Below, piece after piece: positions 1-6,576 of a stretch of 10,750 nucleotides of DNA (position 1 is its first letter; the number at the start of each line of letters is the position of its first letter). A program made the position numbers and the translations under genes. The stretch lies in NCBI GenBank assembly GCA_024224995.1, contig JAAENB010000312.1, forward strand, positions 1 to 10,750, given 5' to 3'. The DNA is from a bacterium (GTDB lineage: Bacteria > Spirochaetota > UBA4802 > UBA5550). Under the pieces are notes generated by a model, which was not told the origin of the DNA, did not search any database, and saw only the letters and a program-made list of their open reading frames with translations.

Positions 1-615
1 CACGTCTGGTCGCGCTGCCGCCAGTGTAAGAAATTAATGAAAGACAGCAAATTCAAGCATCTGCTTGTGCGGATAATTAAAGACGCCCAGGTTAAATTCG
101 AGTTTGAATTATGCGCTTTTGCAATTTTAGACGATCACGTACATTTTATTATCAAAATCGTTAATGAATATGATACAATTTCGCTGATTATGCAAAATAT
201 AAAGATGCGTCTTGCTCGAAACTGGAATATCATGAATAATGAAATTGGGCCTTTTTGGAACCAGCGTTATGGAAACCGGGTTATTGATGAAAGTGACAAC
301 CCGGAGTTCGATCTTAACTGGCTTTTACTCTATATTGCCTATAACCCGGTTAAAAAAGAGATCAAAGAAAATCCAAAGGTGAGCAGGAAAAAGCTTAAAA
401 AAGAGGAAGGGATCTTTCTTGATCCCCGGGATTATGAATTCAACAGCATCAACGCCTATCTCGACGAAGATTACGAGTCTCCTGTCGAGATTACCCTTCA
501 CCCGTTTTTCCTTGAACTGGGGAAGACCCCTGAAGAACGGATGGAAGAATTTCTTCGTTTTGAATCCCTTTACAAAGAGAAATTGTATCTCGATCTGGAA
601 AAGTTTCTTTCGTAG
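1..615 (+). CDS. IS200-like Y1 (HUH) transposase, REP-associated (RAYT) type, 5' end missing
   Basis: The reading frame is open from the first base, so the gene starts upstream of the window; the ATG at 37 is internal. The first codons read HVWSRC, the conserved beta-strand found near residue 10-15 of Y1 transposases, so about a dozen residues are missing. Counting from the ATG at 37, the HUH metal-binding motif is DDHVHF with His34 and His36. The helix with the probable catalytic tyrosine is LLYIAYNPVKKEI (Tyr99, or less likely Tyr102), matching the family pattern Y-I-x-x-N-P-V. The C-terminal stretch DYEFNSINAYL matches the DY-x-W/F-S-S-x-x-x-Y region of RAYTs. Members nick single-stranded DNA and bind REP hairpins. 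No transposon ends and no accessory TnpB are visible, which fits a domesticated RAYT. Palindromic repeats lie 145-370 bp downstream. The family call is firm; the RAYT subtype is inferred. Confidence 0.85.
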   Translation, partial: HVWSRCRQCKKLMKDSKFKHLLVRIIKDAQVKFEFELCAFAILDDHVHFIIKIVNEYDTISLIMQNIKMRLARNWNIMNNEIGPFWNQRYGNRVIDESDNPEFDLNWLLLYIAYNPVKKEIKENPKVSRKKLKKEEGIFLDPRDYEFNSINAYLDEDYESPVEITLHPFFLELGKTPEERMEEFLRFESLYKEKLYLDLEKFLS

Positions 616-759
616 AGTCCCCGGGATTCCTGCCGTTTTTACCGCTACAGTACCTTTTTAAAAGCGTGACTCTGTCCCGCCTGGGTTTGGTGTGTTCGCT
701 TCTGCCGAATATCCGGATATTTGCCAGGTTCTTCTCTTTTTTTTGCTATTGATTCCTTT
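616..759. other. Intergenic region after the transposase, no gene seen
   Basis: This stretch links the transposase stop to the first palindromic repeat. It is rich in T runs and carries CCCGGG and ATATCCGGATAT-like short palindromes. I see no convincing start codon with a Shine-Dalgarno site, no strong hairpin followed by a T tract, and no RNA gene. Reading frames on both strands cross it into the repeats but look like chance frames. Confidence 0.5.
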
Positions 760-863
760 TTTCGAAGCGTTCTTTTGCGGCAAAGAGCTTGTTTTTAAAA
801 GCCCCGCTTTGATCTGGCACCCTTTTCGGTGTGATCTCAGAGCTCTTTTAAAGAGCTCTGAGA
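760..863. repeat. Palindrome-ended repeat, copy A
   Basis: This is the first of two near-tandem copies of a ~104-bp unit. It begins TTTCGAAGCG and ends in a perfect 29-nt palindrome at 835-863 centred on T849, with CTCAGAGCTCTTT as one arm. Copy B starts 113 bp later. By eye the copies differ at about seven positions, including a one-base indel near 806. That indel shifts any reading frame crossing both copies, so the conservation is not that of coding DNA. The palindrome could fold as a hairpin, but no T tract follows it, so it is not an obvious intrinsic terminator. Its position just downstream of a REP-associated transposase suggests a REP/BIME-like substrate (inference). Confidence 0.8.
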
Positions 864-872
864 AGTTTTCAC

Positions 873-984
873 TTTCGAAGTGTTCTTTTGCGGCAAGGAG
901 CTTGTTTTTAAAAGCCCCCTCTTTAATCTGGCGCCCTTTTTGGTGTGATCTCAGAGCTCTTTTAAAGAGCTCTGAGATCACACC
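873..984. repeat. Palindrome-ended repeat, copy B with full 43-nt palindrome
   Basis: This is the second copy of the ~104-bp unit (TTTCGAAGTG onward). Its terminal palindrome is longer than that of copy A: a perfect 43-nt palindrome at 942-984 with two 21-nt arms around T963, starting GGTGTGATCTCAGAGCTC and ending GAGATCACACC. Copy A has the same left arm including GGTGTGATC, but its right arm breaks off after GAGA. Copy B is therefore the intact end and copy A the truncated one. It lies 86 bp upstream of the methyltransferase ATG. Confidence 0.8.
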
Positions 985-1004
985 GACCCCCGACAGAATT
1001 TGTG

Positions 1005-1031
1005 TTGCGTTTATTATATTTAGATGATAAT
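1005..1031 (+). promoter_or_regulatory. Possible promoter of the zinc-ribbon methyltransferase gene
   Basis: The AT-rich stretch after the palindrome offers TTGCGT (1005-1010) and GATAAT (1026-1031) with a 15-bp spacer. The spacing is short and other pairings in the AT-rich stretch are possible, so this is only a candidate. It is the only plausible promoter between the repeats and the Shine-Dalgarno site AAGGAGG at 1053-1059. Confidence 0.25.
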
Positions 1032-1070
1032 TTTGATAAAATTCTTGATAATAAGGAGGGGGAAAGCCCA

Positions 1071-2000
1071 ATGCCGCGTACGAAGAGCTATAATTTCAAA
1101 AGATGCAAGCTTTGTACCCGGGAGACCGGGATACCGGAATACCGGGTACGGGATTTTTCAATAATGGTATGTTCGGCCTGCGGTTTTCATTATATAAATT
1201 ATCTGGACGGACCTGAAATAACCGGAGCAGGAGCGCGGGATGATAAAAAGGTATATCTAACGCCGGAGAAGCGGGCGTATATTAAGAACGAGCTGGAATT
1301 GAATAAGCAAAAATTCCTGGATCACCGGGAGCTGGTACAATCGTATGGAGAAATAAAGGGATTACGGGTTCTTGATATAGGCTGTGGAGGAGGGGTTTTT
1401 CCGGCCCTGCTGCAGGAGCAGGGAGCGGAAGTGTATGGAATAGAGGTAAACCGCGCGCGGGCCGAATACGCCCGGCAGAAATACGGGCTCACGGTATTTT
1501 CCGCACCCCTGGAAGAGATCCGGAATAAGCGTGAATTTAAGAAACCTTTTGATATAATAACACTCTGGGATGTCATAGAACATGTCAATTTTCCGAAGGA
1601 GACCCTGGAACAGGCAATCGCCTGCTTAAGGCCGGGAGGCAAGCTCTTCCTGGACACGCCATGCAGGGACGGGGTGTATCATCGAATCGGAGCTTTTATG
1701 TACCGGCTAAGCCGGGGGCGGAATCCCGGTTTTTTAAGCCTGCTCTATTCCAATGTCCCGTTAGGGCATAAACAGCTTTTTTCAACGTTGGAAATAAAAG
1801 AGTTGCTGGAAACCCTGGGAATGACCGTGAAAAAGCTGGAAAAGATCGAAGAATTAAGCCTTTCGTATGAATTCTATTTAAAAAAAATATTCGGGAACGG
1901 GAAAATTACCCGGTTTCTTGCCCCCCCAACAAAAGTATTTTTTAAGCTCATCACCATTAAGAACAAAATAATCGCGGCAGGAGAACGGGCCCGCGAATGA
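1071..2000 (+). CDS. Class I SAM-dependent methyltransferase with N-terminal Cys4 zinc-ribbon-like motif
   Basis: This 309-residue protein probably transfers a methyl group from S-adenosylmethionine; the substrate is unknown. The N-terminus has four cysteines in two CxxC pairs (Cys12/Cys15, Cys34/Cys37), the layout of the small zinc-binding domain before many C- or sugar-methyltransferases. SAM motif I is VLDIGCGGG at about 100-108, with the acidic end of beta 2 in YGIEVN (122-127). DIITLWDVIEHV at 161-172 is the post-motif II region typical of the Methyltransf_23/11 families, and LRPGGKLFLDTP (187-198) is motif III. I chose the ATG at 1071 because AAGGAGG (1053-1059) lies 11 nt upstream. The frame extends back to a GTG at 1002, but that has no ribosome site and overlaps the candidate promoter. 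A run of seven C at 1921-1927 lies near the 3' end. The gene stops exactly where the opposing gene stops. The fold call is firm; the substrate is not known. Confidence 0.88.
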   Translation: MPRTKSYNFKRCKLCTRETGIPEYRVRDFSIMVCSACGFHYINYLDGPEITGAGARDDKKVYLTPEKRAYIKNELELNKQKFLDHRELVQSYGEIKGLRVLDIGCGGGVFPALLQEQGAEVYGIEVNRARAEYARQKYGLTVFSAPLEEIRNKREFKKPFDIITLWDVIEHVNFPKETLEQAIACLRPGGKLFLDTPCRDGVYHRIGAFMYRLSRGRNPGFLSLLYSNVPLGHKQLFSTLEIKELLETLGMTVKKLEKIEELSLSYEFYLKKIFGNGKITRFLAPPTKVFFKLITIKNKIIAAGERARE

Positions 2001-2963
2001 CTACGCGCTGCCGCTAAAGGCGGAAATGTATTCATCGGCGTCCGCGCCTTTATGTGAGCGGGCAAGGAGAGAGAAATGATTATTCTGTTTTTTATAGACA
2101 GCACCGTCAACACCGGACCCGGTCTCCTGGTTTGACCCGGTAATTAAAAGACCGCCCGGAAGTAAAGAGTGGAAAATATTGGAAGTAATTGTCCGGATTT
2201 TTTCGTCTGAAAAGTAACTTTTGTTAAGGATATTCATAGCGCGAACGATATCAAACTGCCGGTTAAATGTTTTTTCAGCCGGTTCAAAAATGTTATATTT
2301 GTTGATAGAAAAATTGTCCCGGGAACTGCTGAGCTGATGCGCTTTATTGCAAACCATGTTAATCGTAATAGGGTGCGAGAGCAGCGCGTTGTTCCGTAAT
2401 ATTTTTTTAGCCCCGTATTTCATGAGCATGGAACGAATAATATGGTTGAGGAAGTAGAGATTGCTTTCCTGTTTGGGAACATTAAATACCCAGGGAGGGG
2501 AGATAAGCTGTAAAAGAGCACCTTCTTCATCCGTAACCACAGCGATTTTTGAAGAAGGGTCCCGGGCCAGGTAAACGTTGATTCCCAGGTCCGAAGCGTG
2601 GAGATGGAACCGGGCGCCGAACACGGATTCCAGTATATTATGGAGATCGAAAGAAGTACGGAAATCCGAAGCAGCGAGATCGTGCACTATGACCTGTTTT
2701 GTAGAACCGGAAAACTGCTCCTCAATGGTTTTTTCCGTAAGAATGTCGAACTCCGGGAACCGGTTGCTGTAGGTGCGCTTATACACACCATTGGCCAGGG
2801 CAAAGCGGTTGAGAATGGTTTCCTGCAGGAGTTCACAATCTTTGTGGTCAGATTCCCTGAGATCCCGGTACAGTTCAATGGAAATGAATTTTCGTTTTCC
2901 AAAAAAGCCCCGGACTTTTTTAAGGGAAAGTTGTGACGCTTTATGTATTCCAAATTTAAACAT
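2001..2963 (-). CDS. Putative divergent SAM-methyltransferase-fold protein (function unknown)
   Basis: This 320-residue protein is one I do not recognise with certainty. Residues 91-111 (VIVHDLAASDFRTSFDLHNIL region) resemble methyltransferase motif I, but the usual glycine-rich D-x-G-x-G loop is replaced by DLAASD. Residues 237-276 look like the C-terminal half of a CheR-like or class I methyltransferase: FDIVRAMNILNKSYF, an amphipathic helix, then LLPGGLLITGS (267-277). That matches the F-D-x-V...L-x-P-G-G-x-L-x-x-G pattern. No signal peptide or membrane span is seen. The ATG at 2963 follows an A9 tract and only a weak AAGG site. The candidate promoter leaves a very short leader. The gene is tail to tail with a canonical methyltransferase and shares a promoter region with the kinase operon. 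Loss of the glycine loop may mean altered SAM binding or a non-enzymatic role. It could also be a different Rossmann-like protein. Confidence 0.6.
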   Translation of the reverse strand: MFKFGIHKASQLSLKKVRGFFGKRKFISIELYRDLRESDHKDCELLQETILNRFALANGVYKRTYSNRFPEFDILTEKTIEEQFSGSTKQVIVHDLAASDFRTSFDLHNILESVFGARFHLHASDLGINVYLARDPSSKIAVVTDEEGALLQLISPPWVFNVPKQESNLYFLNHIIRSMLMKYGAKKILRNNALLSHPITINMVCNKAHQLSSSRDNFSINKYNIFEPAEKTFNRQFDIVRAMNILNKSYFSDEKIRTITSNIFHSLLPGGLLITGSNQETGSGVDGAVYKKQNNHFSLLARSHKGADADEYISAFSGSA

Positions 2964-2978
2964 AGGCCTTTTTTTTTG

Positions 2979-3009
2979 ATAATAATGATTTACCCTCTAT
3001 TCCTGTCAA
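2979..3009 (-). promoter_or_regulatory. Promoter candidate for the minus-strand methyltransferase-like gene
   Basis: Read on the minus strand, TTGACA occupies 3009-3004. Candidate -10 boxes are CATTAT (2987-2982, 16-bp spacer) or TATTAT (2984-2979, 19-bp spacer). Transcription would start about 10-15 nt before the ATG at 2963. The sequence TTGACAGGAA here is identical to that in the TetR promoter. It is the mirror partner of the TTGACAGG at 3030-3037 on the other strand. Confidence 0.55.
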
Positions 3010-3029
3010 CTCTTCTAAGGAAAATTAAA

Positions 3030-3059
3030 TTGACAGGGAACTGAAAAGCATGATATGTT
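3030..3059 (+). promoter_or_regulatory. Promoter candidate for the kinase operon, apparently leaderless
   Basis: A perfect -35 box TTGACA (3030-3035) is followed after 18 bp by TATGTT (3054-3059), or after 16 bp by GATATG. The expected start of transcription is around 3066, only a few bases before the ATG at 3069. No Shine-Dalgarno-like sequence lies within 5-15 nt of that ATG, so the transcript may be leaderless or nearly so (inference). The two -35 boxes at 3004-3009 and 3030-3035 form an inverted repeat CCTGTCAA-N20-TTGACAGG. Confidence 0.55.
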
Positions 3060-3068
3060 TAGATACAA

Positions 3069-4439
3069 ATGAACAGCGAAGATACGACAATTCTCACAAT
3101 AGATGATGAAGAAGCAATCCGGGATAGTATTGCCTCTTATTTGGAGTATAGTGACTACCGGGTATTACAGGCCGAGAACGGCAGTGTGGGCCTGGAGGTA
3201 TTCCGCGGGGAAAAACCGGACCTGGTACTGGTGGATCTGCGCATGCCCGGAATAAACGGCATGGAAGTCCTGTCTGCAATAAAAGAGGAAGCTCCCGAGA
3301 TCCCGGTGATTGTAATTTCCGGGACCGGGATAATGGGGGATGTAATACGTGCTCTGCGCCTGGGAGCAGCTGATTATATAACCAAACCTATTGAAGATAT
3401 GGGGTTTGTAGAACATGCCATAGACCGGGCACTGGAACGGGCCAGGCTCATCAGGGAAAACAGGGTTTATAAAGAGAATCTTGAAAAAATGGTGCTGAAA
3501 CGGACCGAACAGCTGGAAAAAGCAAACGCGCAGCTTATTAAAGAGATGGCCGACAGAATAAAGGCGGAAGAAGAGATCCGAAAATTGAATGAGGATCTTG
3601 AAAAAAGGGTAAAAGTACGGACCCTGGAGCTGCAAATAACCAATGAATCTCTCATAGAGTCCCTGGAAACGCTAAAAAAGACCAAGGATCAGCTTGTGCA
3701 GTCGGAAAAAATGGCGTCCCTGGGCAGCCTGGTAACGGGAGTGGCCCATGAGATAAATACACCTCTTGGAGTCGGTATAACGGCGGCTTCTTTTCTGGAG
3801 GATACGGTTAATCAATTCTCAGCGGAACATGCTTCCCTGACGGAAGAGGTACCCGGATTCGACAAACTTGCCAATAAAATAGTCACCGCCTCTTCGACTA
3901 TACTAAAAAACCTGGAGCGGGCAGCCACCCTGGTCGGGAATTTTAAACTGGTAGCGGTAGATCAAACAAGTGATGAAAAACGCCTGTTCAGGGTAAAGGA
4001 TTATATTAATAATGTATTACTGACTCTCTATCCCCGGCTCAAAGAGGGAGGGCATTCAATACGGGTTAACTGCCCCGACAACCTGGAGATACTCAGCTAT
4101 CCCGGGGCATTTTCACGGATACTGAATAACCTGATTATGAATTCACTTATTCACGGGTTTGACGGGCAGGAAAAGGGAGAGGTACTGGTTGATATATCAC
4201 TGGAAGAGGATGAGCTTTGTTTTCAGTATCATGATGACGGGATAGGAATGGATGAATACCAGGTAAAGAGAATATTTGATCCTTTTTATACAACAAAGCG
4301 AGGATCCGGGGGAACGGGCCTGGGAATGTATATTGTATATAATCTTGTGATTCAGACGCTCCGGGGAGAGATTTTTTGTACCAGCCGTCTTTCGAAAGAA
4401 ACCGCGTTTAAGATCGTTATTCCTATTGAATCAGAGTAG
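3069..4439 (+). CDS. Response-regulator receiver / histidine kinase fusion protein
   Basis: This is a soluble 456-residue signalling protein. Residues 6-122 form a CheY-like receiver: acidic pocket Asp12/Asp13, phospho-acceptor Asp56 in LVDLRMPG, Ser84 in VISGTG, Lys106 in YITKPI. Residues about 125-215 are highly charged and predicted coiled coil, so dimerisation is likely. The kinase follows. The phospho-accepting His227 sits in GVAHEINTPL; the ATP-binding domain has the N box around NNLIMNSLIHG (353-363), the G1 box DDGIGM (389-394) and an F/G2 region FDPFYTTK...GTGLGM (404-420). All key residues are present, so it should be active. There is no DNA-binding or transmembrane segment. The receiver at the N-terminus probably takes a phosphoryl group or senses the partner kinase encoded 9 bp downstream in the same operon. 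The start at 3069 has no Shine-Dalgarno site; it was chosen because it gives a complete receiver and fits the promoter. Confidence 0.92.
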   Translation: MNSEDTTILTIDDEEAIRDSIASYLEYSDYRVLQAENGSVGLEVFRGEKPDLVLVDLRMPGINGMEVLSAIKEEAPEIPVIVISGTGIMGDVIRALRLGAADYITKPIEDMGFVEHAIDRALERARLIRENRVYKENLEKMVLKRTEQLEKANAQLIKEMADRIKAEEEIRKLNEDLEKRVKVRTLELQITNESLIESLETLKKTKDQLVQSEKMASLGSLVTGVAHEINTPLGVGITAASFLEDTVNQFSAEHASLTEEVPGFDKLANKIVTASSTILKNLERAATLVGNFKLVAVDQTSDEKRLFRVKDYINNVLLTLYPRLKEGGHSIRVNCPDNLEILSYPGAFSRILNNLIMNSLIHGFDGQEKGEVLVDISLEEDELCFQYHDDGIGMDEYQVKRIFDPFYTTKRGSGGTGLGMYIVYNLVIQTLRGEIFCTSRLSKETAFKIVIPIESE

Positions 4440-4448
4440 GGGTGGAAC

Positions 4449-5846
4449 TTGAAAAAAATACAAAACAGAATGCGGCCCGGGCTGATAATGATTGTTCTTG
4501 GCTGTACGATTGTGCCGGTTTGTATTGTAAGCGCGCTATTTGCCTGGAATTTTTTTACCCGCCAGGAACATTCAGCATTTTTTATTATTTCGGTGATAAC
4601 GGCAGTTACGGGGCTAGCTGTTATTTCAGGGATATTCCTGTTTAAGCGGGCCCTAACGGGTATGGGCGATGATGAACAGTCGCGGATGAAGACCTATATT
4701 GACAGCATTATTAATTCGATGCCTTCGGTAATGATAAGCATTGACAGGAAAGGACGCATAACAAGGATGAACCTTGAGGCAGAGAAAGTCTCGGGGATCG
4801 ATTCCCTGAGCGCGATAGGAAAGCCGCTGCTGGAAATTTTCCCCGGGTATTTAACCTGTATGGACCAGGTGAACCGTTCCATAGCCGAAAAGAAACCGGT
4901 ACGAATAGAGAAATTTATTTTCTATGAAAAGGACGGGATTCATTATAAAGACATGGTAATATACCCCCTGATTTCGAGATCGGAAGAAGGGGCCGCGCTC
5001 AGGATTGATGATATCACGGAAAAGGTGCGGATTGAGGAGATGATGGTGCGGTCCGAAAAAATGCTCACTGTAGGAGGATTGGCAGCCGGAATGGCACATG
5101 AAATAAATAATCCTCTGAGCAGCATAATGCAGGGAGCCCAGAATATTTTAATGCGCATATCGCCCAATCATCCCAAAAACATTGAAGCGGCAGCCGGGTT
5201 TGATATCGATCTTGATAAGGTTTTTTTGTACCTGGAAGACCGGGGGATAATAAAGTTCTTGAACGCGATTCGGGAGGCAGGGAAAAAAGCTTCGAAAATA
5301 ATTGAGGATATACTTAATTTCAGCCGCCAGGGAGAAACGAATATGGTTTCCACGGATCCGGCAGTGCTGCTGGACAAAACAATTGAGCTGGCAGCTCATG
5401 ATTACGATTTGAAGAAAAAATTTGACTTCAGGAATATTGAAATAGCCAGGGATATTGCCGGGGGGATTCCCCCGGTACCCTGTACTGTTTCTGAAATAGA
5501 GCAGGTTTTATTAAACCTTTTGCGGAACGCGGCCCAGGCAATGATGGAAAATGAAGCAAGAGGGGTGAAATCACGTATTGTACTGCGGCTTCGAAATGAA
5601 GAGGATATGATCCGTATTGAAGTTGAAGACAATGGGCTCGGCATGGATGAGGAGACACGGAAACGAATTTTTGAGCCCTTTTATACAACCCGGGAAGTGG
5701 GAAGCGGAACCGGGCTGGGGCTTTCCGTAGCTTATTTTATAGTAACCAATAATCACCAGGGAACAATGACCGTAGAATCTGAGCCGGGGAAGGGGACGCG
5801 GTTCCTTGTACGGCTGCCCCATGAGAGAGCAACTGACCCCGCGTAG
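4449..5846 (+). CDS. Membrane-anchored PAS sensor histidine kinase
   Basis: This 465-residue sensor kinase starts with TTG at 4449, preceded by AGGGG (4438-4442) that overlaps the previous stop. The next ATG (4470) would trim seven residues and has no ribosome site. Two membrane helices at about 11-36 and 42-65 enclose only a very short outside loop, so sensing is likely cytoplasmic or within the membrane. A PAS domain spans about 80-195 (SMPSVMISIDRKGRITRMN, ending LRIDDITEK). The kinase core has His217 in GMAHEINNPL, N box LLNLLRNAAQAM (354-365), G1 DNGLGM (394-399) and F/G2 FEPFYTTRE...GTGLGL (408-425). The distance from His217 to the NFSR motif (about 75 residues) is longer than in a standard HisKA hairpin, pointing to an insertion around 232-266. 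It is co-transcribed with the receiver-kinase fusion, a likely phosphotransfer partner. No output regulator is present. Confidence 0.92.
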   Translation: MKKIQNRMRPGLIMIVLGCTIVPVCIVSALFAWNFFTRQEHSAFFIISVITAVTGLAVISGIFLFKRALTGMGDDEQSRMKTYIDSIINSMPSVMISIDRKGRITRMNLEAEKVSGIDSLSAIGKPLLEIFPGYLTCMDQVNRSIAEKKPVRIEKFIFYEKDGIHYKDMVIYPLISRSEEGAALRIDDITEKVRIEEMMVRSEKMLTVGGLAAGMAHEINNPLSSIMQGAQNILMRISPNHPKNIEAAAGFDIDLDKVFLYLEDRGIIKFLNAIREAGKKASKIIEDILNFSRQGETNMVSTDPAVLLDKTIELAAHDYDLKKKFDFRNIEIARDIAGGIPPVPCTVSEIEQVLLNLLRNAAQAMMENEARGVKSRIVLRLRNEEDMIRIEVEDNGLGMDEETRKRIFEPFYTTREVGSGTGLGLSVAYFIVTNNHQGTMTVESEPGKGTRFLVRLPHERATDPA

Positions 5847-5855
5847 CACTGCCAG

Positions 5856-5869
5856 CTGTCAACTGTCAA
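5856..5869. repeat. Two tandem CTGTCAA heptads at the TetR stop codon
   Basis: CTGTCAA occurs twice in a row (5856-5862 and 5863-5869), flanked by CCAG and CTGG. The TetR stop codon and its last residues (VDS) lie inside it. Gain or loss of one 7-bp unit would change the C-terminal residues of TetR. No function is evident. Confidence 0.5.
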
Positions 5870-6500
5870 CTGGTTTCCGGAGGCTCATAATATACCGGGC
5901 CAGCATGGACGCGGTTTCCTGTTTGAGGCAATCGGAGTTGACGCCGGAGTTGTGGAAGGTCGTGAATTTGCTAATATCTTCAATTGTTTTTGAGAGCAGC
6001 GTCATTATTTCCGTTTCACGATGCGGAGGAAAGCGTAGGCCGAAATGTTTAATAATATCGGCCTGGAGGGGGCGGATCTTTTCCGATCTGAATTTATTAT
6101 AAAGAGAGTCGAATTTTTCTTCCGTAAGAGTAAGGATGATTATTTCTTTGTGTATGGGCAGAGCCAGGGAATAGTGTTCAGCCAGTTTGTTGATCATAAA
6201 AAGGAATATTTCTTCAAGACTTCGGGCTTTGGGAAGTTGTTTCCGAACCTCATCCGCGAAGGTCTCAAAAAAAAGAGGGCTCAAAACACTAAGAACTTCA
6301 ATAAAGATATCGTTCTTGTCCTTATAATAAGAATAAAACGTACCGGTAGAAACCGAGGCCCTGGAAACGATATCCCTTATTCCGGTTCCCAAAAAGCCTT
6401 TTTCCGCCACCAGGGCAATGGCAGCATCGATTATTCGCTGTTTTTTGTCTTTGGAACGCTTTTGCGTAGGAGTACGCACTTCTTTTTCATTAATTGTCAT
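5859..6500 (-). CDS. TetR/AcrR-family transcriptional regulator
   Basis: This 213-residue protein has a classic TetR DNA-binding domain at about 20-67: RIIDAAIALVAEKGFLGTGIRDIVSRASVS, then the recognition helix TGTFYSYYKDKNDIF. The rest is a helical ligand-binding/dimerisation domain with no family-specific signature, so the ligand cannot be named. A basic, polar 20-residue N-terminal arm (KKRSKDKK-like) precedes the helices. The ATG at 6500 has no Shine-Dalgarno site, and the promoter candidate places the transcript start almost on the ATG. A dyad ACAGGA-N7-TCCTGT over that promoter suggests autorepression. The gene converges on the kinase operon with 12 bp between stops. It is divergent from the four-paralog membrane operon, a usual target arrangement for TetR proteins, although an inverted-repeat element has pushed them about 340 bp apart. 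Confidence 0.93.
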   Translation of the reverse strand: MTINEKEVRTPTQKRSKDKKQRIIDAAIALVAEKGFLGTGIRDIVSRASVSTGTFYSYYKDKNDIFIEVLSVLSPLFFETFADEVRKQLPKARSLEEIFLFMINKLAEHYSLALPIHKEIIILTLTEEKFDSLYNKFRSEKIRPLQADIIKHFGLRFPPHRETEIMTLLSKTIEDISKFTTFHNSGVNSDCLKQETASMLARYIMSLRKPVDS

Positions 6501-6506
6501 ATACGA

Positions 6507-6536
6507 TTTCTAATACAGGAGAACGATTCCTGTCAA
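6507..6536 (-). promoter_or_regulatory. TetR gene promoter with overlapping dyad operator candidate
   Basis: Read on the minus strand, TTGACA lies at 6536-6531, with TAGAAA (6512-6507, 18-bp spacer) as the best -10. The inverted repeat ACAGGA (6515-6520) - 7 nt - TCCTGT (6528-6533) covers the spacer and part of the -35 box. A 19-bp dyad in this place is what an autorepressing TetR dimer would need. That the TetR protein binds here is inferred, not shown. Confidence 0.5.
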
Positions 6537-6576
6537 GGAAACTATTAAAAGTGTTTTTCGGGGGGGGAGCGGACCC

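Noticed and set aside
760..984. Repeats as a CRISPR array
   Set aside because: Only two copies, units ~104 bp with almost no spacer, long palindromes; not CRISPR architecture.
835..984. The palindromes as intrinsic terminators of the transposase
   Set aside because: Neither hairpin is followed by a T tract, and they lie more than 200 bp after the stop.
692..1027. Open frame on the plus strand over the same repeats
   Set aside because: Same repeats, no ribosome site, no similarity to any family; repeat indel breaks the frame correspondence.
1002..1070. GTG start extending the zinc-ribbon methyltransferase by 23 residues
   Set aside because: No Shine-Dalgarno site there, the peptide is AT-rich leader-like, and AAGGAGG fits the ATG at 1071 well.
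658..1071. Open frame on the minus strand (137 codons) with a repeated peptide such as ELFKRALRSH
   Set aside because: It is the translation of the two palindromic repeats. A one-base indel between copies shifts the frame, and there is no plausible start site.
6045..6548. 167-codon open frame antisense to the TetR gene
   Set aside because: Fully overlaps a clear TetR gene in the opposite direction and resembles no protein family.
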